NCBI GenBank assembly: GCA_026874595.1
Contig: CM049308.1
Span: 23,400,367 to 23,464,366, forward strand
DNA: 64,000 nucleotides
Direction: 5' to 3'
From: Sipunculus nudus
Taxonomy: Eukaryota > Annelida > Sipuncula > Golfingiida > Sipunculidae
Each line of letters starts with the position of its first letter. The first letter of the stretch is position 1. The position numbers and the translations under genes are program-made. The notes under the pieces are model-generated. The model did no database searches and was not told the DNA's origin. It saw nothing but the letters and a program-made list of their open reading frames with translations. Of the stretch, positions 38,790 to 50,392 are shown piece after piece.

Positions 38790-38867
38790 ATATCTACACC
38801 AAAACCCAAGTTTGACAACAATAGAGGACCAAGCATTCTTAGGAACCAGTGAAAAAACTGATTTTCT
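38790..38867 (+). CDS. LGR exon, LRR (78 bp, phase 2-2)
   Basis: The acceptor TTTTTTACAG ends at 38789 and the donor GTAAGT starts at 38868. The frame reads YLHQNPSLTTIEDQAFLG then TSEKTDFL. This matches the N..L..I...AF.G repeat that precedes the last LRR in vertebrate receptors (the L.D/KN..L..(I/L)...(A/V)F.G motif). Phase 2 on both sides. Confidence 0.9.
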
Positions 38868-39694
38868 GTAAGTTACATATATAATATTAACCTTTATGTT
38901 AGGAAAAGAACTGTATTTTGGATACTTATAATACACATGTTTATAACTTTTAGAATCATTATACTTAAAATACCTGGATTTCTGAAATTAATCATATCAG
39001 TCAATAGTATATTGTTGCTCAATATTGACTCCTCAAAGGTTTATTTTTTAAGGTTAGAAAATTTAAAGTTCCAAAGTAAAAACAATTACATAAAAAAAAA
39101 AGGAAACAATCACTAGATATATTGTTCCATTGTACAGACAGGTCATTTTAAAGATTTCCAGATTTAGCACTCTTTTTGCTTGTTATTTGTATATGTATTT
39201 TGTATTGTCTTGTAACCATGTATACTAAAACTGTCTGTAGTATATATTAGGTTAATAAAAAAAAAACAAAGCAAAAACTCCACACAGTTCTCCTTATTAT
39301 AACAACTGGTACCGATTTCTTCAAATTCACCAGTCAAATGTTTTTACAAATCTTTTTACCAAAGTTATTTTCCAGTGACTGATTGGTAATTAGAACATGA
39401 TGTCAGTTATAGGTCGAAATACATTGGAACTGTTTCATATCTAATATTTTGACTATTTAATAATGACATTTTAAATTTGTGGTAGCACCTTTGGCCACAT
39501 TCGCTCAGAAAATCAAGCATGCAATACAGGCAAATTTGTAAATACTGCTTAGTGCTTTTATAAAATTCCATTCTGAACTTTACAAGTAGTGCAGTTTTGT
39601 AGTACTCCCGGGGAAAATATGCTTTAAAGAAGTAGTGATAAATCAATTTAGTTTGTTAAACACTTACCCATTGCAACCAAATTTCTCATTTCAG
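38868..39694. other. Last intron, no other content seen
   Basis: An intron of 827 bp, AT-rich, ending in TTTCTCATTTCAG. No other content recognised. Confidence 0.75.
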
Positions 39695-42134
39695 GAATCT
39701 CTCCAACACTGGATTAAAGAAACTACCTACTAATGGGCTTGGGAACTTGGAAGAGCTTTACCTTGAAATGGTGCCTTCATTAAAGGTGTTCCCACCTGTT
39801 CTAAGGTTGTCCAAGTTACGCAGAGCAAGCTTAACATACCAGTACCACTGTTGTGCCTTCACCCACCCAGACCTTCAGTATCCAGCAGAGTACGAGGAAT
39901 TCCAACGAAGAATTGAGCAAGAGTGCAGCACCACCACCGCCATCCCTGTGACCACAACTGCTGAACCAACTGGTGGTTTCCATAATGGCTGGGGTGACGC
40001 GGCCATATCAGGAGGTCTCTATTACATCCAAGGTGCTCACCAATCACCTGCCATTCACAAACGTTCAGTAAATGTGTTACCTGTGCCAAAATGGGTTGTT
40101 GGATCAGTGAACCAAGTACGTCGGAGATATCGCAGTTTTCACAACATGAACGAAGACTATATTCCAGATTATAGACGGAACAGGAGAAGGTCAGCATTGC
40201 TTCATGATTTGCCACAGATTGATCCTTTTATACTGATGTATTTGGAAGGTAGGAATAGAGCCCGAAGAGAGGTTCATTGGAATGTATTTAAAGGACTAAG
40301 GAGGTATGAGTCGCAAGGGTTCGATGGTTTCAACCCTACTTTGATGCCAACAAAACCAGCATGGCGTGATACTTGGCACACTTCCACCCTGGATCCAAAT
40401 GAGACAGTTACACAGAATGTATCTTGTGGACTTGGATACATTGTAGACGCACTGAAAAATGTGACTTGCACTCCTAAACCAAATCCATTTAACCCCTGTG
40501 AGGATATTATGGGATACACTGCCCTCCGTGTGGTTGTGTGGTTCGTGGTGATGGCAGCCATCTTTGGTAACCTCATTGTGTTGGTGGTGACAGTGGGTAG
40601 CCGATACCAGATCACTGTTGGAAAATTTCTCATTGTGAATTTAGCCTTTGCGGACCTGTGTCTTGGCTTTTACTTGCTTCTGCTTGCTGGAATTGATCTG
40701 CATAGCATGGGTGTTTACTTCAATCATGCAGTAGCTTGGCAATATGAGGGAGGGTGCCAGGCTGCTGGTTTCCTGGCCATTTTCTCAACTTGCCTCTCTG
40801 TATTCACTTTAACTGTTATTACAATGGAAAGATGGTACGCAATTACACATGCAATCCACCTGACAAAGCGACTGAACTTTCGTCATGCTTCCGTTGTAAT
40901 GGTATGTGGCTGGCTGTACTCAATTATCATGGGAATGCTCCCCCTAGTGGGAATAAGCCACTACGGTAAAACGAGTATTTGTCTTCCAATGGAAACCGTA
41001 AATCCAGTCGATAAAGGGTACGTGTTCACATTGTTGATCCTGAATGCAGCAGCTTTTGTTATCATTCTGTGGTGCTACGTTGACATGTATTGTAAGGTTC
41101 GTGGGGATAGCAGTGCAGCCGGATGTAATGATGCAAACATAGCAAAGAGAATGGCAGTGCTGATATTTACAGACTTTGCATGCCTTTTTCCGATTGCCTT
41201 TTTTGGGCTGACAGCTGCGGCAGGTCAACCACTTATTACCGTTAGTAATTCAAAGATTCTGCTTGTTTTCTTTTTCCCGTTGAACTCTTGTGCTAATCCA
41301 TTCTTGTACGCCATTGTCACCAAACAGTTCCGCAAGGATTTGTTTGGTATGCTTAATCGCTGTGGAGTGTGTGAGCGTCGAGGGTTGCGTTATCGAAGCA
41401 CTTACACTAGTAATCATATGTCAGTGTCACATTCTCGCAACAGCATTCTTAATCATCAGATGCAAGGAGCATCAAATGGATCTGTCCTGACGACAAGCCT
41501 TGCTGATTATCGCTGCAGATCATCGGTAGGTGGGAGTCCAAGAGGCACCCCTCAGACGACACCCAAGGAAAACAAAAAGCAAAAACCCACTTCAAGAATA
41601 TCAACGAGCTTCTTCAGTAATGGGAAAAAGAGGGCAGCAGTGGGCAATACCTCAGAGAAGAGTAAAGCAGCTGTCAAACTCAGTATTGTGCCGGAGTCTA
41701 GTCCACCTACGGAAATGCCCATGAATCAGCCGGTGACACTGCTGCTCCCGGCACGTGAAAATAACAATTCAAAACATGGTGACAATGAGAGCCCGCGTTA
41801 TCTGGAAGTCGGTTTGTCAGAAAGCACCATGGTACGCAGCGTCAGTGATTACCACGAATCAGGGTGGAGTGGACGTTTGACAGTTAATCACGGTAACAAG
41901 GAAACTGAAAGCAAACGCAAGGACAGTCAACTTACACAGTTTAGTTGTCAGACCGATTCATCCGTTCTTACTGATCTGGACAGCCCAACTGGAACTCAGC
42001 CCAGTTTTCTATCATCAGCTGTGAATACAAGCACGTCAGTTGGGGCCAGCCCTGGTTCAGAAAGACATACGCTTTCACCGCTTTCAGTGAATTCACAGCA
42101 TTCTGGTTACTCTGGTACTGTGAAGCTGGTGTGA
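39695..42134 (+). CDS. Lgr1-like: LGR terminal exon: last LRR, hinge, seven-helix domain, tail
   Basis: The acceptor CATTTCAG ends at 39694; the frame runs 812 codons to TGA at 42132-42134. The exon start comes from splicing, not from an internal Met. Codons 1-50: last LRR and Cys-cap, with HCCAF at 51-55. Codons 56-265: long hinge with basic sites (RRNRRR around 160-165, RARR around 188-191), N-glycosylation sequons near 235, 241 and 255, and two further Cys before NPCEDIMGY at 266-274. Helices, roughly: 274-298, 308-332, 353-376, 398-419, 441-465, 483-506, 518-541. ERW (378-380) replaces the usual DRY, as in this family; Cys 354 and Cys 429 fit the conserved extracellular disulfide; NPFLY is at 534-538. 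Codons 542-812 form a Ser/Thr-rich cytoplasmic tail, far longer than the roughly 80 residues of vertebrate relatives. No frameshift or broken motif is seen, so the gene looks functional. Confidence 0.96.
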
Positions 42135-44155
42135 GGGTTAATTTTCGTAAATTTAGAATGTGAATGAAATTACCAAAAGTGCACATAATCAATATTGGAT
42201 GAAAATGTTGTTATATTACATTTGAAATGTAAAATGCTCCAAAAAATGTTGCCTTGATTCAGAACTGAACCCAGGTCCTTTACATATAGGGTGACTGAGT
42301 GACTGTTGTAACATATTAATATCTATAAGCATGGTCTGATCAACTTTGCTGTATTGAATCACCTACTTGTTTGACTTCTGGCAAGCTATGGACTATTCTA
42401 TCACACCTGTCCACTTGATTTTTACATTATATATACACAACTAAGCTCATAATTTACTTTCTATTATCAAAATAGTCTGCAGTTGTCTGAATGTAATATC
42501 TTACTTTTCCCCATTTTCTGAAAAAAAATTTGATGGGAAGCATGTGAAATCATTGTGTAAATTTTAGACTTTTTGCAAAGGTCATGAAAATCAGGGCACA
42601 TATTATAATGAAATTTATTTACTTTGTTGAGGAAGTGTTTTATCTGGTCTTGATGATGTCATTCAAACTTCAGTTCTCAAACTTTGGCTCAGTGGTCACC
42701 TTATAAGAGGATTTAATGACAGTAAAATCCCAAGGAAACAGGTAATTTATTAAGTATTGTGACCTTTCAGTTGGCTGTTGTAATAAGAATTACACATTTC
42801 TCTTCTAGTATGTGCTGCCTCGACTTGGCTATACAACTGAGTGCAGTTACAAGAACCATAATAAATATCAAGTTGACTGGGTATTAGAATAGACTATAAT
42901 TAAATGAAACCTGGGTTGATCATTGTCACTTGCTTTGTTTCACATAATATAACTTGTGTATGAATGCAGAGCATTTGCAAAGATTAATGTTTAAATATAC
43001 CAGAGAGGACATACTTTTGCGTTTTACTTGGTTTTATCTGCTGGCCCCTGAAAAAAAGTAATGAGTAGTACCAGACCACCAAAATTACCATCACGGAGGT
43101 TAGACAAAATTTGGTAAGTGCCGACCCTCCCAAGCCTGCCAAATCAGGTTTTTTTTAAAAGAGTCACTTTTTCTTTCTCAGGATTTCCAGAAAATTATGC
43201 TTAGTACTCTTTTCTCACCCTTTTTTCAGCAGCACTTTTTTTTCCTCTTTCTTCAGTGAAAGAATTCCATTATATACCATTTCTGTCCTGCTTTAACAGT
43301 CACGTTAGAACAAGAATGGGACATTTTGCAATTTTTATGTGTGCAGATACCCAGCATGTGTCACAACGTGTGGAAAATGCCCTTCTCTTCATGCAGGGGG
43401 ATGTGCTCATTGGAGAAGGATATTCTCAGTAAAGTGCAACAAATAAATTGAGTCTTTTTGTAGACTTCATCAAAGAATACTTCTTCTAATGAAGTCCTTT
43501 GATTGCAAAAGATGGCAGGAACCCTCACTAAAACGAATTTTGTAGAATCTCTAGATAAAAATATTTTCAATAAGAGGTAACCAATTTTAGACCTGAGTAA
43601 TCATTTATACCATTTATGCACACGCCTCATTCAAGTATGGAAACTATTTGTTTGCCAAGACCCAGATAGTCCATATTAGTTTAATTGTCAGCCAAAGCTG
43701 GTTTACATGTACCTGTTTATTACAACCCGCCAAGGAGGTTTTCATGCTTTCACCCATGTCTGTGTGTTTGATTGTTAACAGGTTAGTCGGGCTATGAACC
43801 AAAGAATACATTAAAGGTAACTATATATTATTCACCTGTATTCTCATTGAATTTATATACATACTCTGCCTACATGCATACCTGTAGGTAATTCCTGTTA
43901 TGAAAGTTCTTATTATGCCTCTGTGATGGACGGATGCGCTTGTTTATCTCCAAGCTGTTAGTAAACAGTACATGCGGCAGGGTAACAGAAAAAACATAAC
44001 CTTAGCCCGGCTGGTTTTATATGTGTTGGAGAAGAAAGGTCACTAGATGCAAAAAGCCATTTGGATAACTCGATATTGTAAGACTCGTCACCAGATGTCC
44101 TTGATCGAAGCCTTTGGGTTATTTTTTGCCCCAACAGGTTATAAACATGTGGATA
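42135..44155 (+). other. 3' UTR / downstream flank of the receptor
   Basis: Sequence after the stop codon with no further open frame of note. AATAAA hexamers occur at 42860-42865 and around 43442-43447. The true transcript end cannot be decided here. At about 43727-43790 there is a fragment on the minus strand of the dispersed repeat also seen at 25112-25325 (CCTCCTTGGCGG and ACAGACATGGGTG words). From 43887 the sequence is a copy of the repeat found at 33764-33975. Confidence 0.5.
42860..42865 (+). promoter_or_regulatory. Candidate polyadenylation signal AATAAA
   Basis: A perfect AATAAA 726 bp after the receptor stop codon. The region after it has only a weak GT-rich element, and such hexamers are common in AT-rich DNA, so this is one candidate among several. 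Confidence 0.25.
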
Positions 44156-45180
44156 TAAACAAAAGGAAGTGGCTTAACAGCCGGCAGGGTACCGGCAGTT
44201 TAGTCCACAGGCTAAACAGCCGGCAGGGGAAATTGGCCTTACCGGCAGTCTAGCCTACAGGCTACAGAAATTAGCTGATCCTCGGGCCATTCAGTTGACA
44301 TATTTTGAGTTGTTCTTTTAATACACTTATTATTTGTTGGCATATAAGCACACTAGTGTATAAACAGTTCCCTGCCCACATATTCACATTTCTGGTGTAT
44401 TTTTATCACAAAATCTATAAATTTAACTTCCCTGTTAATATCACAATTTTTATCACAAAATCTATATAAAATTTCCCTGTAATTGTCAAAAAGTGTGCAC
44501 TTTATACCTACTCTACATATTTATTCAGGGTTCAATGCATTATTTTTGCTACTAGGTAAGTTTTGCTGGTGGTAATTACTACTTTTTGCCAAAGTAATTT
44601 CAAACAATACATCATCTACAAAATATTTTAGTAAAAAAGTGTCCGTCTGACAATATCCAGTATCTGAGCAGCTGATAGGCTGCTTATTCAGGATCTTGAC
44701 CTTTAAGGTACATCGATCTGTGCCTTGTTTTGTAAATATCAGATTCACTCTTAGTTGCACATTCCCTGGCCTAAGTATATGGTTTGTGTCTCAGCTTTTC
44801 AGATTAAGACCATGTCTGGTTGTGAAGTAACTAGCAACACTTTGCTAATAATGCCAAAATTGTCTACAAGCAAAACATGAAAAATAACTAGAAAAGTGCT
44901 ACTTTTGCAAAGTAGCAAACAAGTGGGAAATTCAACCCTGTTTATTACATATAGACTAGCAAAATATCTAATATAGTAAGTCAGCACTATAAAGTCAGCT
45001 CATTGTCAAAATAATAATGGAAAATATAGAGTAACACACTATAATAGAGCATACATTCATTTGTCTGCTGTTTAGCCCATAGACAAGACTACCGGCAAGG
45101 TCAATTTTCGTGCCGGCTGTTTAGCCTGTGGACTAAACAGTCGGCAGGGTGCCGGCTGTTTAGCCACTTCCTAAACAAAA
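44156..45180. mobile_element. Inverted-repeat DNA transposon with 9-bp target duplication
   Basis: The element proper is 44165-45171 (1,007 bp), flanked by TAAACAAAA at 44156-44164 and 45172-45180. Terminal inverted repeats of about 98 bp (44165-44262 and 45074-45171) start GGAAGTGGCT and contain several CCGGCAG/CTGCCGG words and a CAGGCTAAACAG segment. The interior is AT-rich and holds a roughly 48-bp direct duplication (TATCACAAAATCTATA at about 44403 and 44451). It has no transposase frame, so it is non-autonomous. Long inverted repeats with a 9-bp duplication fit Mutator-like or Merlin elements; hAT (8 bp) is less likely. The repeat into which it jumped also exists uninterrupted at 33764-33975. 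Confidence 0.85.
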
Positions 45181-46147
45181 CGAACCGCCTGTGTGTGTAC
45201 GATTGGAATAGGCCCCTTATAAGTTTGGATCCGGTATGGATGAAAGGGCACATGAAAATGGATCGTTTTCGCCTGGTTCTCTAGCTTTAGGGTGCACACT
45301 AGTGAGTAATCTATCCATTTGTTTCTAAAGACAAAATGTGACACTTCCTAGTGTTGCCACCTACCAGTCACCTATCAAACCAATATATTTTTGACCCAAT
45401 ATTGTGTTCATGTGAAACCCCCATATCAACATCACCAGATTGTAAACCCAAAAAGGAAGCAACTTTTCCTTGATTCTCAATGAACCAATTTTCATCAATC
45501 ATTCCATACTTCAATTTCTTCAGAATTAACTTGAAACATCAAGTGAAAAGTCAGACTAACAATCAAACATATAATCGAGGGCATATCCTTCAATTTGAAT
45601 ATCTGATATTTACAGTAAGTATACAGACGTGTATCATTTTTTATCATTCCACCTTCTCTTTAACAAGTTAGTTGACCTGGGCGTATAATCCAATGCTTTT
45701 TTTTACCAAATACAGTATTATGTCATGTATTGTTGTATATATACATATATATTCATGTATCATATGATTTGTGCCTTTGTATATTTATTATCCTAAACAT
45801 GGAGTATCATATCTGAGGTCATTGCTAATGTATATTCTGTATCATATAATTCTTATCATATAATCTCTAGACATGAAGCTTGATATATTTGCCATATTTA
45901 TTTGAAGTGTGTTCTTAAACTAGTCAATCTTACTGATTTATCACAGTATATTAAATAGCGTGATTATTGTGCCATGCCTATAAAGTATGTTGTGTAATCA
46001 TTGCTACGGTTTTGATGCTAGCCTAACAGGGCACTGTTATTTGAAAGTAGCTGAAGGTCATCTTGTGACAAATTAAGTTATATCATTTATGGTATATATA
46101 ATTCTTGATTTTATTGTTTTTGTACAAATGAGAATTTGAGAACACCA

Positions 46148-46150
<3 letters not shown>

Positions 46151-46216
<66 letters not shown>
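46151..46216. repeat. (AT)33 microsatellite
   Basis: Perfect AT repeat of 66 bp, followed by a GTATATATATGTG run and two GTGTGTGT-AAGG words. Confidence 0.97.
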
Positions 46217-46226
<10 letters not shown>

Positions 46227-47672
46227 GTGAAGGTGTGTGTGTGAAGGTGTGTGTAAAAGGAACACCTTGCACATAAATGATAACTTTCCTTAAGCAAACT
46301 GCTATTAACCATATATTTCAGCTTTAGGTAGGAATAATTAGGCTAACTGCTACTGACGATATTTACCATGTTTTTAAAGAACAGTTTTTGTTGTGGCTCT
46401 CGGCGCTTTTCATCGTATTGCTCAGGAGTTTCTGTATTCCAGCAGAATTCCCAATCACAAGGGGAAAGTCTTTATTATAATTGATGATGGTGCTATTAGA
46501 CCTTTGGCACGGATCGCCTTTGTGGCCAACCTTATGCCCATTTTTTTATCCTGAAAGTGTTTGCCAAGGGGTTCATTTCCTTAGTGTTCCCATTATGTTT
46601 ATTATCATGAGAAATTTGAAATTATTTCGGGAAGGGGGTATTACAGCGCCATCTATCAAAATCTTTATGTACTACGCAAGAATGGATAGTATGCAAGCAT
46701 GTATGAATACACTATCATGACAAGTATCGTTATATGAAAATCTGATTTCATTCCAGCTGTTATCATTGAAGGTGATAGCCTAAATTCAGATTTTGGCCTA
46801 AATATAATCCCTTATTAAATTGATGTGGAAACATTTGTCTTCTAAAAATATCTAACGAGTTGGTCTCACTTTTTTTCCTCAATGAATTTTAATAAAAAAA
46901 GGAAACTCTAGAGAGATATTAAAATGGACAGTATCTGTGTATATTATTTTAAAAAATGAGAAAGTAGGACTTGTACAGAGTATGGCTCAAGCACCTTTTT
47001 ATATTTGACAAGAAAAGTGAAAAAAAAACAGTGGCAAGCATGAAGACCAGATGGCGCTGGTAACATTTTGAGGTGCCATTACGCTTGCTTATTTCTTCTC
47101 CATGGATTAGACTGGCCGTAATCCAGAATATGTCCTCCATTTTGAAGGACCAGGTAACATTTTAATTTTGACAACATTCCTAAAGAAAAAAAAGTTTTAT
47201 TTATTTGTCTTTTGGTAAATAAAGATTTACCAGTGCCATTTTTATCACATGATATTCATGGAATATGAATATTTATTGTTAAGATTTGTTAAGTATATCT
47301 GGTTTTTATCAGGGAAAGATGTACATAATGAACGTAAACAGATTTGGTGCTGAAGGGTTTATGGTACTCCCAAATTGCTCAAAATTGTCTTTATTTTTGT
47401 GTACTCTGGGTACAAGTATTTTTGTTAATGTATTAATGTTTTACATATATCGTCTGTAAAAAGAGTCAAGATTGGTTGTTTTGTTATAAACAACTTATTG
47501 ATCGTATAGAGTTAAATTCAGCTTGAATATACAGGAAAGACTGAGTTAAAAATAGCGGGACCAGATTTTCGTCTTTTTATAAATAAATGAATGCTAGCGG
47601 CGTCTTGGTATGCAAACGTATACAAACAACACTTGATACCCTCTCTCACACCCTCCCCCTCTTGGGTACTTT

Positions 47673-47674
<2 letters not shown>

Positions 47675-47756
<82 letters not shown>
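47675..47756. repeat. (CT)17(AT)24 compound microsatellite
   Basis: Perfect CT from 47675 to 47708, then perfect AT to 47756. The short Ser-Leu-Tyr-Ile open frames across it are artefacts of the repeat. Confidence 0.97.
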
Positions 47757-47759
<3 letters not shown>

Positions 47760-49495
47760 ATTCGCATCTAGTTTTCGCCGTTCTCCCGGAATTCACTTCT
47801 AATAATGATTGCATTTTCTGAAACACAAGCATGAATTCCTGTAATTTTCTTGTAATTTTGGACTTATTTCTACATTTCATTAGGTTTGATTCCCATTTAA
47901 AACACCAGAAGGGATTATTCTAGCTTTATATGGTTTTCGGGACATGTGAGTTGACCACAATTAGGACAGGAATAACAGACCTCCATTACCTTCTTACACA
48001 CCTCATTCCTGAATTCCAAGAAATTTTAAGCCTTTTTGGGAGACAGATTTTCAAAGAAGCTCCCTTATTTTTTGTAATTTCCTGTCACTCGATAGAATGA
48101 GAAGAACTGACAAAAGTTGTTGCCAGAATAATCCTACATCATTTAATTCATCTGAAACCATATATATTCAGACCAAGTTTTGAGATTGTTTAGAAAACAA
48201 CCCATACATGACACGTGGTAGACTGAGGGACATGGTTTTGAGATTTTCCAGAGAGTTACTAATGACAGTCATTGTATTATTTGCTGCTGAAAACATTTTT
48301 TTTCTATTTCATTAGATTCCTTCTGGATTTAAACATAAAAAGTCTGCGGAATTGTTTCAATAGAGTAATATTTTTTTTATATTTGATTGTTTTTCTCGGT
48401 TATTTTACACACACACGCGTTACCAGTAATTTTTTTCTGCTATCAGAACATATAAAATTTTAAAATAAAATGAATGGAAATGCTTCAAATAGACAGTATA
48501 AATTGAGAATTTACTTCAAAACTTTTAAAAGATTTATGTAAAATTCCACTTGAAGTAGTCTTCGAATGAAGCCCTTAGATCAAAGTTCCAGTTTTTATCC
48601 TAAATTTCGTACATTATCAGAAAACTATATAAATATGGTAATTAAAAACTGTGATTGTGCAGATTTGATAGCCATGAGACAAATACTCATAATAACCAGA
48701 CCTGTGAATCCTTAGAAAAAAAATATAGGGATCTTATCTCTTTAATGCTATTGGAAATGAGTGTGCAGTATGTTCTTTATGTACCATTCTAAAACTGAAT
48801 TTTTGCCAATAATATGAAATAAAAATGTTCTCTTTTATAACATAATTAACACATACAGTGTCAAAGAAACATCATCTGGTCACGTGATTTTGAGATACTA
48901 TAGAATTGCTGAACTGTTCAAATTAATGCTTTAATACTCGGGGGACATTTCATCTAGTAAAATATGTTGACATCACACACATATAATTAAAAACAAATCG
49001 TGAAGATGCTGATTGAAATATAGATTGGTACTATGGATGTGAGTTTTTATTACCTGTGTTGGTATTAATTCGGGTTTGATGGTATTGAATCTTGTACAAC
49101 AGGTTTGTTTTTGTGTAGTTTAAATTATACAGAAAAATCTGTTTTGACGGGCATCTCTGTATTACATCTCTACTGTGATCTTGTCGTATCTCCATAAAGG
49201 CCACATTATTGATCGGACTACAACCTTCACGCACTGTTCTGATTGCATTCGTTCTACTGATTCATTTCACTTAGCCACTGCTTCCTCGTGGAACACTTCC
49301 CATAGATTGCTACCATGTAGCCGTGAATTATTGGCACCAGGAAACAATGGTTCACACATGACTTGCACCCAGAAATGCCCCTCTCTCATTGGTCAAAATC
49401 AGTGATCAAAGAATCTTGGCACATGTGCCAGCGCCTTGGATACAGTGAGACAACACTGCAAGGAGCGTGTAGTGAGAAGACGAGACAGCTGCCAT

Positions 49496-50392
49496 AACCT
49501 TGACCCTCTAAAACGGAAACCCATAAAGCTGTGTACACATTTATGCGTTTATCCGGCAACGGCAACGACAATGCGTTTTTATTGTCCACATTAACCCGGC
49601 ATAATTATAATGGGAAGCTTATTTGTTCATCACGATGGACCTCCAGTGCAAAGATATCCTTCAGAATATTGCCTTTGCTTTAAATTACCGTGCCGACAAG
49701 ATGAAAAAGTAAAGGATTATACTGGATTCAATTCATTAAGCGAAGGCAAAAACAGAAAGGAACATTTAAATTTATATTATATTATCATGTGTGTAGACAA
49801 AAATTTTCTACCGTACCTTTTTTTAACTTTTCAGTCGATATTTTGCCTTTTCGGGGCACCAAAGTGACCAAGGATGCCCGCGCATGGTAGCAGTAACGCC
49901 ATATTATGGGAGCGGCGCCATACGATAACGTCCGGTAACGGCATTAAATCGCTCACAGACCGATTCGAATAATATCAGGATAGTCGTACCGCATTGTCCT
50001 TGCCGTGCCGTGCGCATGTGTACACACCAATGATTTTTCATTCGACCCATTTTTTTCTGTTGCCGCGATATTGTTGCCGGAAAAACGAATGAATGTGTAC
50101 ACTGCTTAATGCAGTGTCAAAGGCAATATTAAGAAGGATACACCGCCCTTGGGGTCCATCGTGATGATCAAAACACGTGCGATTTGGCCTCCGATTATAA
50201 ATTTGCCGGATTAATGTGTACACCCAAAGCGCTTTGTCATTGTCGTCGCCGTTGCCGTTACCGGATAACCGTATATACGAATGTTTACATAGTTTTATTG
50301 TTTTCGGATTGTCGTTGCTGGAAAAACGGATGAATTTGTACACACTTTTATGGACAAAACCTTCCAGTGTCTGTTACTTGGAAGTCAAGGTT
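49496..50392. mobile_element. Inverted-repeat element with repeated CCGTTnTTCCGGCAACG words
   Basis: The left end AACCTTGAC (49496-49504) and right end GTCAAGGTT (50384-50392) are exact inverse copies. Further in, both arms carry TGTGTACA, a TTTATCCGGCAACGGCAACG or GTTGCCGTTACCGGATAA segment, ACACATTAA.CCGGCA, CATCACGATGGACC and AATATTGCCTTTG words in opposite orientation, giving diverged arms of about 180-240 bp. More copies of the CCGG(C/T)AACG word lie between them (about 49930-50090). CpG-rich against its surroundings. No transposase; a target duplication is not clear, so the outer limits may be slightly off. Confidence 0.6.

Larger units (their letters stand above)
1665..42134 (+). other. 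Gene span: type A LGR (glycoprotein hormone receptor family), 5'-incomplete
   Basis: Eight exons join into one frame of 1,005 codons plus stop: several LRRs, a Cys-containing hinge, a rhodopsin-like seven-helix domain and a long tail. Every junction falls after the second base of a codon (phase 2), mostly the CT of a Leu codon, which is the exon pattern of vertebrate FSHR/LHCGR/TSHR. Family knowledge: such receptors sit in the plasma membrane, bind cystine-knot hormones (in invertebrates GPA2/GPB5, thyrostimulin) through the LRRs and usually signal through Gs and cAMP. The hallmarks HCCAF, NPCEDIMGY, ERW and NPFLY are all present. No exon for a signal peptide or N-terminal Cys cluster is visible, so the 5' end lies upstream. 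Type B (LGR4-6) and type C (relaxin receptor-like) LGRs are less likely because they lack the NPCEDIMGY form and have more LRRs or LDL-A modules. The ligand is inferred, not shown. Confidence 0.93.
45181..49495. other. Gene-poor flank with microsatellites
   Basis: Apart from the end of the interrupted repeat (to about 45200) and the dinucleotide runs listed separately, no gene or element is recognised. Open frames are short, without splice context or protein similarity that I can see. Confidence 0.5.

Noticed and set aside
40754..41724. Additional small frames over the terminal exon on both strands
   Set aside because: They are shadow frames of the receptor's last exon, whose main frame carries all family motifs.
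46073..46312. Short frame with a Tyr-Ile repeat
   Set aside because: It is the translation of an (AT)n microsatellite.
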